From Georgfuchsia sp049276455 (GTDB lineage Bacteria; Pseudomonadota; Gammaproteobacteria; Burkholderiales; Rhodocyclaceae): a stretch of 64,000 nt of DNA. The notes beneath the pieces are model-generated. The model worked only from the letters and a program-made list of their open reading frames with translations. It did not search any database and was not told where the DNA came from. Positions 36,307 through 44,949 of the stretch are shown in pieces. Position 1 is the first letter of the stretch, and each line of letters starts with the position of its first letter. A program made the translations under genes and the position numbers. Location: assembly GCA_049276455.1 (NCBI GenBank), contig JBASWL010000208.1:1-64000 (forward strand), in the 5' to 3' direction.

Positions 36307-36726
36307 TCACAACTTCTTTACGACAAGACGGCTGCCTACCACTTCCACTATGCGGTGAGCACCAGGAGACGGCGTGGCGCCTTCGAGGAGTGACACCTTC
36401 CAGTTGGCACCGCGATATTTCACCGTGCTTGTACCTTCGGCATCCCACACATCAACCTGGACGGTCTCCCCGACATCCAGATTCTCATGGTTGCCCCCGG
36501 CCGGGGCAGTGGGCGTTGATTTCCGGTAGTGACGCAAGGCGATGACGGAGCCACCGCCGAAGATGGCTGCTACCGTCACCTGAAGTGGAACGGTGACGCC
36601 AACATGGGCTGCAATGGCTGCTGCAATCATCCCCACTGACAGCATCAACAGGTAAAACGTTCCGCTCACCAGCTCGAGGGCTACCATCCCTCCTGCAAGT
36701 ACCCACCAGATCGTTGATTCAGCCAT
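36307..36726 (-). CDS. NfeD-family membrane protein
   Basis: A 139-residue short-form NfeD with two or three hydrophobic segments (about 5-24, 26-44, 46-64) and a C-terminal OB-fold (about 80-139) ending in GAHRIVEVVGSRLVVKK, the usual NfeDC close. NfeD proteins partner stomatin-like SPFH proteins, consistent with qmcA immediately downstream. Confidence 0.92.
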   Translation of the reverse strand: MAESTIWWVLAGGMVALELVSGTFYLLMLSVGMIAAAIAAHVGVTVPLQVTVAAIFGGGSVIALRHYRKSTPTAPAGGNHENLDVGETVQVDVWDAEGTSTVKYRGANWKVSLLEGATPSPGAHRIVEVVGSRLVVKKL

Positions 36727-36898
36727 AACTTGCTCCTAAACGAAAACTGGATTGAGACAGAAGTGTACCCGCCTTATGAAAAAAGGTCGGATTCATGTCT
36801 GCATGTGCGCCATGGCTATGACGCGAAGTTGCTGCGCCGCGGAATTACTCGTAAAAACAACACCACGCGAATACCGCGCTGATCGCTGGAGTGGCAAA

Positions 36899-37045
36899 TC
36901 AACCGTCCAGATTGACAGCTTTCACCAGTTGTACCAGAGTGGCATTCGCTTCGTCGTTATTCGCCAGGCAGGCTCCGGCAGCCTCATGGTTACCGCCGCC
37001 GTATTTCAGCCTTGGAGCGCCGATGTCAGTATTTGATGAGTGGAC
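36899..37045 (-). pseudogene. Possible DHH-family phosphoesterase C-terminal fragment
   Basis: A short frame without a proper start codon that reads FQVHSSNTDIGAPRLKYGGG then NHEAAGACLANN and ends at 36899. The GGG-x-H-x-AAG pattern is that of the DHHA1 domain closing DHH phosphoesterases. It lies just downstream of the aldolase gene on the same strand. Everything N-terminal is missing, so it is best read as a remnant. The rest of 36727-37062 holds nothing else I can support. Confidence 0.4.
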
Positions 37046-37062
37046 TTGAAAATTACTCCTGC

Positions 37063-38007
37063 CTATACGGGAAGTGTCGCGACGCGGTCATAGAATTCGA
37101 GGACGCTGTCACGATCTTCTGCATCCATTTTTGCCATTGCCTCACGCGGGTGCTGGTTGAGCGTTCCCGAGATCATGTAGGGAACCGAGTAGCCCCACTC
37201 GATCTTGCGGAACCACGGCAGTACGGCCTTGTCAATCGCCTCGATGACTGGCCGAACGGAAAACTTCGGGTTCTTGAGGAACGCCAACAGGAGTTCAAGC
37301 GGACAATTTCCGGCGCCGCGTCCGAAGCCATACATCGTTGCATCTAGGTAATTCGCGCCAGCGATGATTCCGGCAATGGTGTTCGCAAAGGCCAGTTGCT
37401 GGTTGTTGTGCATGTGCAGGCCGATCGTCTTGCCGGGCAGATGTTTCTGATATTGCTGGACCAGGTGCTCGATGTCTTCCTGATAGTAGTTGCCAAAACT
37501 GTCGACAACATAAATGACCGGCACACGGCTCTTGCCAAGGTCATCTAGTGCTTCTTCAAGTTCACGGCCGCTGATGGTCGAAACCGCCATCAGGTTGATC
37601 GTCGCCTCGTAGCCCTTGTCCATGACGTGGTGAGCAAGTTCGACTGCCGCATCCACCTGGTGGGCATAACAAGCGACGCGGACAAGGTCGAGCGAACTCT
37701 GATCAGCAGGAGGGATGTCGTCGAACTCAATGCGGCCGATATCGGCCATTGCGGCGAGCTTGATCTTTTTCGGTTCGTTGCCGATGATCCGTTTCAGGTC
37801 CGGCTCGGCACAAAACTTCCAGGCACCATATTCGGAACGGGAAAAGGCCGACTCGGAGCTGAAGTAGCCAATTTCCATGTAATCAACGCCAGCGGCGGCG
37901 GTCGACTCGTAAACTTGCTTGACAAACGAGTCATCAAACTGCCATTTGTTCATTAGTCCGCCGTCGCGGACGGTGCAATCGATGACTTTGATTTCGGGGC
38001 GGTACAT
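37063..38007 (-). CDS. DRE-TIM metallolyase family aldolase
   Basis: A 314-residue TIM-barrel protein of the HMG-CoA lyase / 4-hydroxy-2-oxovalerate aldolase superfamily. Metal and substrate motifs are visible: VIDCTVRDGGLMN at the start (where other members have RDG), MEIGYFSSE, VVDSFGNYY, GLHMHNNQQLAFANT (histidine metal ligands) and the glycine-rich YGFGRGAGNCPLE. Close relatives often occur in surface-polysaccharide or secondary-metabolite clusters. The specific substrate is unknown. An upstream in-frame ATG at 38028 exists; 38007 (MYRPEIKV) fits the family start better. Confidence 0.8.
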   Translation of the reverse strand: MYRPEIKVIDCTVRDGGLMNKWQFDDSFVKQVYESTAAAGVDYMEIGYFSSESAFSRSEYGAWKFCAEPDLKRIIGNEPKKIKLAAMADIGRIEFDDIPPADQSSLDLVRVACYAHQVDAAVELAHHVMDKGYEATINLMAVSTISGRELEEALDDLGKSRVPVIYVVDSFGNYYQEDIEHLVQQYQKHLPGKTIGLHMHNNQQLAFANTIAGIIAGANYLDATMYGFGRGAGNCPLELLLAFLKNPKFSVRPVIEAIDKAVLPWFRKIEWGYSVPYMISGTLNQHPREAMAKMDAEDRDSVLEFYDRVATLPV

Positions 38008-38028
38008 AGTGAAGTTTTCCTCTTGCAA

Positions 38029-38371
38029 GTGTGGTTTGTCTTACGCCAGCCTCCGCATAATTCTGCGAATGCGCACTGCAAAAGTATATCACCGAGGCAC
38101 CGCCGGGACTTTTCAGGCCTTATCCACGCTGGTTTTTCCGCTATCGAACTGTCCGGATTGATTGAGGCTGTCGATCGATTCCAGATCAACCATGGCATTT
38201 GAGAAGCGTTCGATATTGAGCAGGCTGAACTCGTCCGGCTGCATATCGGATGCAGCTTGCCGGCGCCGATGGTCTAAACCCAGAACACGAAGGCGTGAAA
38301 GAACTATTGGCGGTACATCAGCCAGGCCTGTTTGAAAGTTGGCACATCGGCCACACCGGCTTGGCTGAGAG
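38029..38371. other. Gap between aldolase and RsmI-like genes; doubtful short ORF
   Basis: About 340 bp with no gene I can support firmly. On the minus strand 38113-38244 encodes 43 residues starting MQPDEFSLLNIERF and ending SGKTSVDKA, whose composition looks protein-like, but there is no homology I know. It could be the tail of a decayed gene. Confidence 0.25.
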
Positions 38372-39109
38372 TCATCGATAATCAGAAGAGGCATTGAGCA
38401 AGAATACAGTGGGCCGATGATGCAATTGGGGCGGAGTAGTGGCGCGCCATTCCGCAATGTGCCTGGTCATAATCTGTTCATCAACAAGCGTCAGGTTGCT
38501 GGCGACGCATAGACTCGTATTTGGCCTGCAGGCTTTCAACAGCGACTCTAATAGCGCATCGTTGCGGTAGGGTGTCTCGATAAATATCTGCGTCTGCTTC
38601 AAACGTTGCGATTCTTTTTCCAGTTCGCAGATTTTTGCACTTCGCTCGGGATCGCGTGCCGGCAAATAGCCGTGAAAGGCGAACTGCTGGCCGTTGAGGC
38701 CCGCAGCCATCAGTGCCAGCAGGATCGACGAGGGGCCGATCAGTGGTACTACGCGAATGCCCAACTCATGCGCGCGTTGCACCAGCAAGGCGCCGGGGTC
38801 GGCGACGCCGGGGCAGCCGGCTTCGGACATCAGGCCGAGATCGTGGCCGGCCTGCAAGGGCGCCAGCAGTTGTTTAATCTGCACACTGTCGGGTTTTTCG
38901 GGAAGCTGTTCGATGGCCAGTTCGCGCAAGGGCCGCGGATGGGCCATGCGCTTGAGTTCGGCACGCGCCGTTTTGGCGTTTTCGACGACGAAATGGCCTA
39001 GGCCACAGGCGATGTCGCGCGTGCGTTGCGGCAAAAATTCCCCCCAGAGGGTGTCGCCGAGTGCGACAGGAATCAAATAGAGCGTACCTGCCCTAATCAG
39101 TTTAGTCAT
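38372..39109 (-). CDS. RsmI-like SAM-dependent methyltransferase (tetrapyrrole methylase fold)
   Basis: A 245-residue tetrapyrrole-methylase-fold protein related to RsmI, which 2'-O-methylates C1402 of 16S rRNA. It keeps the GTLYLIPVALGDTLWG start, the GLMSEAGCPGVADPGALLV SAM-binding motif and FIETPYRNDALLESLL. It is shorter than RsmI (about 285) and divergent at the N-terminus, matching a betaproteobacterial paralogue family commonly encoded beside maf. Substrate is unproven. The ATG at 39109 was chosen because the upstream frame is low-complexity and non-homologous. Confidence 0.85.
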   Translation of the reverse strand: MTKLIRAGTLYLIPVALGDTLWGEFLPQRTRDIACGLGHFVVENAKTARAELKRMAHPRPLRELAIEQLPEKPDSVQIKQLLAPLQAGHDLGLMSEAGCPGVADPGALLVQRAHELGIRVVPLIGPSSILLALMAAGLNGQQFAFHGYLPARDPERSAKICELEKESQRLKQTQIFIETPYRNDALLESLLKACRPNTSLCVASNLTLVDEQIMTRHIAEWRATTPPQLHHRPTVFLLNASSDYR

Positions 39110-39337
39110 GACAAATCGTGCAAAGATTATCGAGCGAAGCGAGCCAATCAGTCGCCTTCCCCGAGAGGGGGGCGGAGGCGGGGTTTCGCGGAGCACTGCT
39201 CTGCGCCGCCGTAGCGGGCCGGCTGTGCAAAGCCGGCACTGGACGGATGGGAGGGGACGGGCCTTTTTGCTGCTTTTCCGGCCAAGCGTCAAAGCTCTTC
39301 ATCGAAGACACTTCTGTTTGTTTCCGTCTTGGCCGGT
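39110..39337. other. Intergenic region between RsmI-like gene and maf
   Basis: About 230 bp, GC-rich, with a G-run segment around 39165-39180 and a perfect 7-bp hairpin GCCGGCT / AGCCGGC at 39218-39237. The hairpin lies just past the maf stop codon (39338) on the minus strand but has no T-tract after it. No gene is seen. Confidence 0.35.
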
Positions 39338-39928
39338 TTAGGGCACGGCCATACCTTCGGCGCGCAGCATGTCGCACAGCGCGATGAGCGGCAGACCGAT
39401 CAGGGCGTTCGGGTCATCGCCGCGCAGATGGCGCATCAGGGCGATGCCAAGACCTTCGGATTTGGCGCTGCCGGCGCAATTGAGGGCATCCTCGCGGTCG
39501 AGGTAGCGCTGGATTTCGGCTTCACTCAAGGTGCGAAACCCGACTTCAATCAAAATGCCGCGCAATTGCGCCTTGCCGGTAGCGGTATTGAGCAGGCAGA
39601 GGCCGGTATGAAAGAAAATCGAACCTCCGCTCATGGCGCGCAGTTGCTCCGCGGCCTTGTCGCGCGTACCCGGTTTGCCGAAGCGCCCGTCCGCGTTATA
39701 GGCCACCTGGTCGCTGCCGATGATCAAGGCGTTGGGGAAGCGCACGCCGGCATCGCGGGCTTTGGCCTCGGCGAGGCGTTCCGCTGTTGCGGCAGGTGAT
39801 TCTCCTGTCAGGGCCGTTTCGTCGATCTCAGGTGCAGCCACCTCAAACGGGATTTGCAGACGCGTCAGCAGTTCGCAGCGGTAAGGTGAGGTGGAAGCGA
39901 GAACCAGTCTGGGTAACAATTGAGACAT
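39338..39928 (-). CDS. Maf-family nucleotide pyrophosphatase (YceF type)
   Basis: A 196-residue Maf protein hydrolysing non-canonical nucleotides. It begins MSQLLPRLVLASTSPYRCEL and has DETALTGESPAATAERLAEAKA, the catalytic ALIIGSDQVAYNADGRFGKPG with the essential Asp, and a C-terminal ALIGLPLIALCDML. The SDQVA form and its place beside yceD-rpmF point to the YceF subgroup (7-methyl-GTP pyrophosphatase). Divergent from yceD. Confidence 0.94.
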   Translation of the reverse strand: MSQLLPRLVLASTSPYRCELLTRLQIPFEVAAPEIDETALTGESPAATAERLAEAKARDAGVRFPNALIIGSDQVAYNADGRFGKPGTRDKAAEQLRAMSGGSIFFHTGLCLLNTATGKAQLRGILIEVGFRTLSEAEIQRYLDREDALNCAGSAKSEGLGIALMRHLRGDDPNALIGLPLIALCDMLRAEGMAVP

Positions 39929-40037
39929 GTTTTTGATTTGACGGAAAAACGGCCGGCATGATAACATCCGCCCCCTTTCTCGCGGCTGCCGATGTCGACA
40001 GTAATGCGCGGCTGATTTGCGAGCGGGTGGCGCTAAT

Positions 40038-40535
40038 ATGCAACTGATGCAGATGGTAATCGACGGAGCGGAATTTGCCCGGCACGGTAACCGAGCCAGT
40101 GGTAGTGTGGCAGTTGCTGATTTGTCACGTGTTGCGGAGTATCTGGCAAATAGTGATGGCATGCTGGACTGTGTTGTGCAGGGTGCGAGCAGCGACGAGG
40201 ACAGTGGGCATCTCGAATTGCGCTTGACGATAGGCGGCGAATTGCAGTTGCGTTGCCAGCGCTGTCTGGAAGCGATGTGGTTTCCGCTACGGCTGGATAA
40301 GTGTTTGTGGCTGGTGATGCCAGGTGCGGAATGGCCGGAAGAGGAAGTAGAGGATGAAGGTTTTGATGCCATCGAGGCGTCAGAAGAAATGGCACTGGGA
40401 TCATTGATTGAGGATGAGATATTGTTGGCTTTGCCGATATCACCTCGTCACGAAATCTGCGGTACACCCAAGAGAAAAGATACAAAGCAGGATGCGTCAC
40501 CATTCGCGGTGTTGCGAAAATTGAAAATCGATTGA
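40038..40535 (+). CDS. yceD: YceD / DUF177 23S rRNA accumulation protein
   Basis: A 165-residue acidic DUF177 protein, associated with 23S rRNA accumulation and regularly encoded before rpmF. The CQRCLE motif and the acidic EEEVEDEGFDAIE stretch are typical, and it ends PFAVLRKLKID. I prefer ATG 40038 (MQLMQMVIDG), which has GGGTGG upstream; a TTG at 40017 is also in frame. Confidence 0.92.
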   Translation: MQLMQMVIDGAEFARHGNRASGSVAVADLSRVAEYLANSDGMLDCVVQGASSDEDSGHLELRLTIGGELQLRCQRCLEAMWFPLRLDKCLWLVMPGAEWPEEEVEDEGFDAIEASEEMALGSLIEDEILLALPISPRHEICGTPKRKDTKQDASPFAVLRKLKID

Positions 40536-40565
40536 TGTCGAATCGAAGAAACAAGGAGCATCAAC

Positions 40566-40745
40566 ATGGCAGTTCAGCAAAACAAGAAGTCCCCATCGAA
40601 GCGTGGCATGCATCGTTCCCACGACTTTCTCACCAGCCCTTCGCTTGCGGTCGAAGCAACCACCGGCGAAGTACATCTGCGTCACCATATTTCTCCCTCC
40701 GGTGTTTACCGGGGCAAGAAGGTTATCAAGGCCAAGGACGAATAA
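40566..40745 (+). CDS. rpmF: 50S ribosomal protein L32
   Basis: A 59-residue L32 beginning MAVQQNKKSPSKRGMHRSHD, with the family's LTSPSLAVEATTGEVHLRHH segment and a C-terminus of GVYRGKKVIKAKDE. Preceded by AAGGAGCATCAAC, an excellent ribosome-binding site. The four zinc-binding cysteines of some L32 forms are absent, as usual in betaproteobacteria. It lies 30 bp after yceD and 66 bp before plsX. Confidence 0.98.
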   Translation: MAVQQNKKSPSKRGMHRSHDFLTSPSLAVEATTGEVHLRHHISPSGVYRGKKVIKAKDE

Positions 40746-40811
40746 GACCGACTCTGATAGCGGCCGGATGCGAATCCCGTATCCGGCCGTTGTCTTGAGC
40801 GCTCTCAAATA

Positions 40812-41816
40812 ATGGCGATTACCATTGCAGTGGATTGCATGGGTGGCGATCACGGCTTGCCGGTCACCATTCCTGCGACACTCGAGTTCCTGCGCCGCGA
40901 CCCTGACTGCTCCGTCATCATGGTCGGCATTGAGGAATTGCTGACGCCCTTAGTTGCGAAGTCAGGCAATGGTTTTGGCGACCGGCTCAAGATCCGGAAC
41001 GCGTCCGAAGTTGTCACCATGGAAGATGCATTGGCTACGGCGTTGCGTAGCAAAAAGAATTCGTCGATGCGCGTAGCTATCGACCTCGTCAAGGAGGGCA
41101 AGGCGCACGCTGCAGTCTCGGCAGGCAATACCGGTGCGCTGATGGCGATTTCACGTTTCGTCCTGAAAACGCTACCTGGTATCGAACGCCCGGCGATTGC
41201 GACGATTCTGCCCACCGTCCACGGCCATTGTTACGTGCTTGATCTTGGCGCCAATGTTGATTGCACGCCGGAGCATCTGTTGCAATTCGGCATCATGGGT
41301 TCGACACTGGTATCGGCGCTCGAACACAGCGAGAAGCCCAGCGTCGGCCTGCTGAATATCGGCGAGGAAGACATCAAGGGCAACGAAATCGTCAAGCGTG
41401 CCGGAGAGTTACTCAAGGATAGCGGGCTAAATTTCTATGGCAATGTTGAAGGCAACGACATTTTCAAGGGCACTACCGATGTCGTCGTCTGCGACGGTTT
41501 TGTGGGTAATGCGGTGCTCAAGGCATCTGAAGGTCTCGCTTCGATGATCAGTGCCGGCCTGCGCGAAGAGTTTTCCCGTAACCTGCTCACCAAATGCATG
41601 GCACTACTGGCAATGCCGGTGTTGAATGCCTTCAAGTCACGCTTCGATTCCCGCAGCTACAATGGCGCCAGCCTGCTTGGTTTGAAAGGCATTGTCGTCA
41701 AGAGCCATGGTTCGGCGGATGACTATGCCTTTTTATGCGCGCTGGAAAAAGCGGCCGAAGAGGCCAGAAACTGTTTGCCGGAAAAAATTGCTGCTCGGAT
41801 GGCCCAATTCGTATGA
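40812..41816 (+). CDS. plsX: Phosphate acyltransferase PlsX
   Basis: A 334-residue PlsX making acyl-phosphate from acyl-ACP for phospholipid synthesis. Family motifs: IAVDCMGGDHG at the start, AAVSAGNTGALMA, LDLGANVD, LNIGEEDIKGNE and VVCDGFVGNAVLK. Length is typical. Its stop overlaps the fabH start (ATGA). Confidence 0.97.
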   Translation: MAITIAVDCMGGDHGLPVTIPATLEFLRRDPDCSVIMVGIEELLTPLVAKSGNGFGDRLKIRNASEVVTMEDALATALRSKKNSSMRVAIDLVKEGKAHAAVSAGNTGALMAISRFVLKTLPGIERPAIATILPTVHGHCYVLDLGANVDCTPEHLLQFGIMGSTLVSALEHSEKPSVGLLNIGEEDIKGNEIVKRAGELLKDSGLNFYGNVEGNDIFKGTTDVVVCDGFVGNAVLKASEGLASMISAGLREEFSRNLLTKCMALLAMPVLNAFKSRFDSRSYNGASLLGLKGIVVKSHGSADDYAFLCALEKAAEEARNCLPEKIAARMAQFV

Positions 41817-42790
41817 ACCGTAATATCTATTCACGCATTACCGGAACCGGTGGTTATCTGCCCGGAGCGCCCGTGGGCAATGCAGAGCTGATAGAAAAAT
41901 ACCAACTCGATTCGTCTGACGAGTGGATTGTCGAACGTACCGGCATCAGCTACCGTCATCTCGCCGCGGCCAACATGGGCGCCAGTGATCTCGCTTTGGA
42001 AGCATGTCGCCGTGCGCTTGATGCGGCAGGCAAAAATCCGGCCGACGTGGGCCTCATCATTGTTGCCACTTCGACCCCGGATTTCGTGTTTCCGAGCACG
42101 GCGGCAATTCTTCAGCACAAGCTTGGCGTTGCCAATTCGAGTCCGGCCTTCGACTTGCAGGCGGTATGTACCGGGTTTGCCTATGCGCTTGCGGTAGCTG
42201 ACAAATTTGTCAGTACTGGCGCAACGCGCTGTGCGCTGGTGGTAGGCGCTGAAGTGTTTTCACGCATCCTCGATTGGAAGGATCGCGGTACCTGCGTGTT
42301 GTTCGGCGATGGCGCTGGCGCTGTGGTACTTGAGGCGAGCGATACCCCGGGTCTCCTTTCGACTGCTTTGCATGCCGATGGCAGCTACAGCGGCATTCTC
42401 AACGTGCCCGGTCATGTCAGTGGCGGTCAGGCGATCGGCGATCCCTTCCTGCGCATGGATGGGCAGGCCGTGTTCAAGTTTGCCGTGCGCGCATTGGCTG
42501 AAGTCGGCAACGAGGTGTTGGCAACAGCCGGAATGAGCATTGATCAAGTGGACTGGCTGATTCCGCACCAGGCCAATATCCGCATTATCAATTCCACGGC
42601 CAAGAAGCTGGGGCTGCCGGCCGAGAAGGCGATTGTCACCGTTGGCTACCATGGCAATACTTCTGCGGCCTCGATTCCTCTGGCGCTGGATGAGGCCGTG
42701 CGTGACGGACGCATCAAGCACGGCGAGACGCTGCTGCTGGAAGGCGTCGGCGGCGGTTTTACCTGGGGCGCGGCACTACTTAAGTATTGA
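41813..42790 (+). CDS. fabH: 3-oxoacyl-ACP synthase III
   Basis: A 325-residue ketoacyl synthase initiating fatty acid synthesis from acetyl-CoA and malonyl-ACP. The catalytic triad is recognisable: Cys in LQAVCTGFAYAL, His in DWLIPHQANIRI and Asn in GYHGNTSAASIPLAL. It starts at ATG 41813 inside the plsX stop; a longer upstream frame belongs to the plsX overlap and is not homologous. Confidence 0.97.
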   Translation: MNRNIYSRITGTGGYLPGAPVGNAELIEKYQLDSSDEWIVERTGISYRHLAAANMGASDLALEACRRALDAAGKNPADVGLIIVATSTPDFVFPSTAAILQHKLGVANSSPAFDLQAVCTGFAYALAVADKFVSTGATRCALVVGAEVFSRILDWKDRGTCVLFGDGAGAVVLEASDTPGLLSTALHADGSYSGILNVPGHVSGGQAIGDPFLRMDGQAVFKFAVRALAEVGNEVLATAGMSIDQVDWLIPHQANIRIINSTAKKLGLPAEKAIVTVGYHGNTSAASIPLALDEAVRDGRIKHGETLLLEGVGGGFTWGAALLKY

Positions 42791-42804
42791 CGAGAGATCT
42801 TTAA

Positions 42805-43749
42805 ATGAAATTCGCACTCGTATTCCCTGGTCAGGGCTCTCAATCGTTGGGCATGATGGCCGCGTATGGCGAACATCCTGTTGTATGCGATACCTTCGCC
42901 GAAGCTTCCTCTGCACTGGGCCGCGATCTCTGGCAACTGGTGCAGGATGGGCCGGCTGAAGCATTGAACCAGACCGTCAATACGCAACCCTTGATGCTGA
43001 CGGCGGGTATCGCGGTATATCGTCTGTGGCAGACCCTTGGCGGTCCGCAACCAGCCATGGTGGCAGGACACAGCCTTGGTGAATACGCTGCCCTGGTGGC
43101 GGCCAATGTGCTTTCGCTCTCCGATGCGGTACCGCTGGTGGAATTGCGCGCCAGGGCGATGCAGGAAGCTGTGCCCCAGGGCATGGGGGCCATGGCGGCG
43201 ATTCTTGGCCTTGATGTGCCGTCAATCGAAGCGGCCTGTGCGGAAGCCGTTCAAGGAGAAAATGCAGGTCATGTAGTGCAGATGGTCAATTTCAATTCGC
43301 CCGAACAAACGGTAATTGCTGGTCATGCAGATGCTGTGCAGCGTGCGGCCGATGCCTGCAAGGCGAAGGGCGCCAAACGCGCGCTGCTGTTGCCCGTATC
43401 GGCACCGTTCCATTGTTCGCTGATGCAACCCGCCGCGGAAAAACTGAAGACCCGGCTCGCTGCCATGACGCTGTTGGCGCCGACGATTCCAGTGCTCAAC
43501 AATGTCGACGTGCTGGTGCAAAATGATCCGGACATGATCCGCGATGCGCTGGTGCGTCAAGCCGCATCCCCCGTGCGCTGGGTAGAGATTATGAGAGCGA
43601 TGCAGGACGCGGGACTTGCTAATGTTTATGAATGCGGTCCCGGCAAGGTGCTGTCAGGACTGGTGAAACGCTGCGCCGATCGCCTGGTTGGAGGCGCCAT
43701 TAACGATTTGCCGGGACTGGAAGCGGCACTCGCCGCAGTGAAAGGATGA
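42805..43749 (+). CDS. fabD: Malonyl-CoA:ACP transacylase
   Basis: A 314-residue FabD. The nucleophile motif is VAGHSLGEYAALV (Ser in GHSLG), the start is FVFPGQGSQ-like (LVFPGQGSQSLGMM), and the second catalytic His lies in LPVSAPFHCSLM. Fifteen bp after fabH; its stop overlaps the fabG start. Confidence 0.97.
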   Translation: MKFALVFPGQGSQSLGMMAAYGEHPVVCDTFAEASSALGRDLWQLVQDGPAEALNQTVNTQPLMLTAGIAVYRLWQTLGGPQPAMVAGHSLGEYAALVAANVLSLSDAVPLVELRARAMQEAVPQGMGAMAAILGLDVPSIEAACAEAVQGENAGHVVQMVNFNSPEQTVIAGHADAVQRAADACKAKGAKRALLLPVSAPFHCSLMQPAAEKLKTRLAAMTLLAPTIPVLNNVDVLVQNDPDMIRDALVRQAASPVRWVEIMRAMQDAGLANVYECGPGKVLSGLVKRCADRLVGGAINDLPGLEAALAAVKG

Positions 43750-44504
43750 ACATGGACAATAGTTTGCGAGGACAGGTGGCACTGGTGACCGGCGCATCGC
43801 GCGGTATCGGCAGCTCGATTGCGATGGTTTTGGGCAAGAAAGGTGCGACCATCGTCGGCGTCGACATCAACGAAGCGGCCGCGGCCGATATCCAACAGTC
43901 GCTGGATACAGCTGGCATCAAGGGCTGGGGCGCAGCGCTCAATGTCACTGACGGAGCTGCCTGCGAGGCAGTAATCGGAGAAATCGAAAAGCGCTTTGGT
44001 ACGGTGTCGATTCTGGTGAACAATGCTGGCATCACCCGCGACAACCTGGCAATGCGCATGAAGGACGAAGAATGGGATGCCGTCATTGACACCAATCTGA
44101 AGGCGGTGTTCAGGCTTTCACGCGCAGTCATGCGTGGCATGATGAAGGCGCGCACCGGTCGCATCATCAATATTGCCTCGGTGGTCGGCGCTGCCGGCAA
44201 TGCAGGTCAGGCCAATTACGCGGCGGCCAAGGCCGGTGTCGCCGGCATGTCGCGCGCGCTGGCGCAGGAACTGGGCGGCCGCAATATTACGGTCAATTGC
44301 GTTGCGCCCGGCTTTATCGACACGCCCATGACCCGTTCATTGAACGATGAACAACGTGCTGCTCTATTGCAGAAAATTCCGCTCGGCCGCTTGGGCCAGG
44401 CGGAGGAGATCGCCCATGCCGTGGCCTTTCTGGCGAGTCCGGAAGCAGCCTATATCACAGGCACGACGCTGCATGTCAATGGCGGCATGTACATGAGTCA
44501 ATGA
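43746..44504 (+). CDS. fabG: 3-oxoacyl-ACP reductase
   Basis: A 252-residue short-chain dehydrogenase. The NADPH-binding TGASRGIGSSIA lies near residue 17, followed by NNAGITRDNL and the catalytic Ser-Tyr-Lys set in INIASVVGAAGNAGQANYAAAKAG. The C-terminus ends GTTLHVNGGMYMS, as in FabG. An ATG at 43752 could also be the start. A terminator follows about 60 bp later. Confidence 0.96.
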   Translation: MNMDNSLRGQVALVTGASRGIGSSIAMVLGKKGATIVGVDINEAAAADIQQSLDTAGIKGWGAALNVTDGAACEAVIGEIEKRFGTVSILVNNAGITRDNLAMRMKDEEWDAVIDTNLKAVFRLSRAVMRGMMKARTGRIINIASVVGAAGNAGQANYAAAKAGVAGMSRALAQELGGRNITVNCVAPGFIDTPMTRSLNDEQRAALLQKIPLGRLGQAEEIAHAVAFLASPEAAYITGTTLHVNGGMYMSQ

Positions 44505-44563
44505 ATCTTGTGAATAAGCCCACGACACTCGCGACTAGTTAAGAGGTTTCCGAATCCGGAAAC

Positions 44564-44595
44564 GCCCCGGCTTTTGTTAGAATGCCGGGGCTTTT
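44564..44595 (+). terminator. Rho-independent terminator between fabG and acpP
   Basis: A 7-bp perfect stem GCCCCGG / CCGGGGC with a 14-base loop followed by TTTT. It separates the plsX-fabHDG transcript from acpP, allowing the carrier protein to be expressed more strongly from its own promoter. Confidence 0.8.
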
Positions 44596-44678
44596 CACCA
44601 CAGACTGATCTCTTCGGAGTTCAGGTTATTGCAGCAAAACCGTTATAACAAACCCGCAACTCAGGGAAGGAGCAATCA

Positions 44679-44915
44679 ATGGAAAACATCGAGCAACGCG
44701 TCAAGAAAATTGTCGCCGAACAACTGGGCGTCAACGAAGCTGACATCAAGAACGAGTCCTCATTCGTCGATGACCTCGGTGCCGACTCGCTCGATACCGT
44801 AGAACTCGTGATGGCGCTTGAAGAGGAATTTGAGTGCGAGATTCCTGATGAAGCTGCCGAGAAGATCACCACCGTGCAGCAGGCCATCGACTACGTAAAC
44901 GCCAACGTCAAGTAA
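44679..44915 (+). CDS. acpP: Acyl carrier protein
   Basis: A 78-residue, strongly acidic carrier protein. The phosphopantetheine attachment serine is in DDLGADSLDTVELVMALEEE, and the N-terminus MENIEQRVKKIVAEQLGV is standard. Preceded by AGGGAAGGAGC, a strong ribosome-binding site. It sits between fabG and fabF in the conserved order. Confidence 0.99.
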   Translation: MENIEQRVKKIVAEQLGVNEADIKNESSFVDDLGADSLDTVELVMALEEEFECEIPDEAAEKITTVQQAIDYVNANVK

Positions 44916-44949
44916 TTTTTACGTACTTTCACAATTGCTGGAGCCTTCA

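Noticed and set aside
36752..37036. A 94-codon plus-strand frame upstream of nfeD
   Set aside because: Cysteine/arginine-rich product without homology, and it overlaps the DHH-like fragment on the other strand, which has a recognisable motif.
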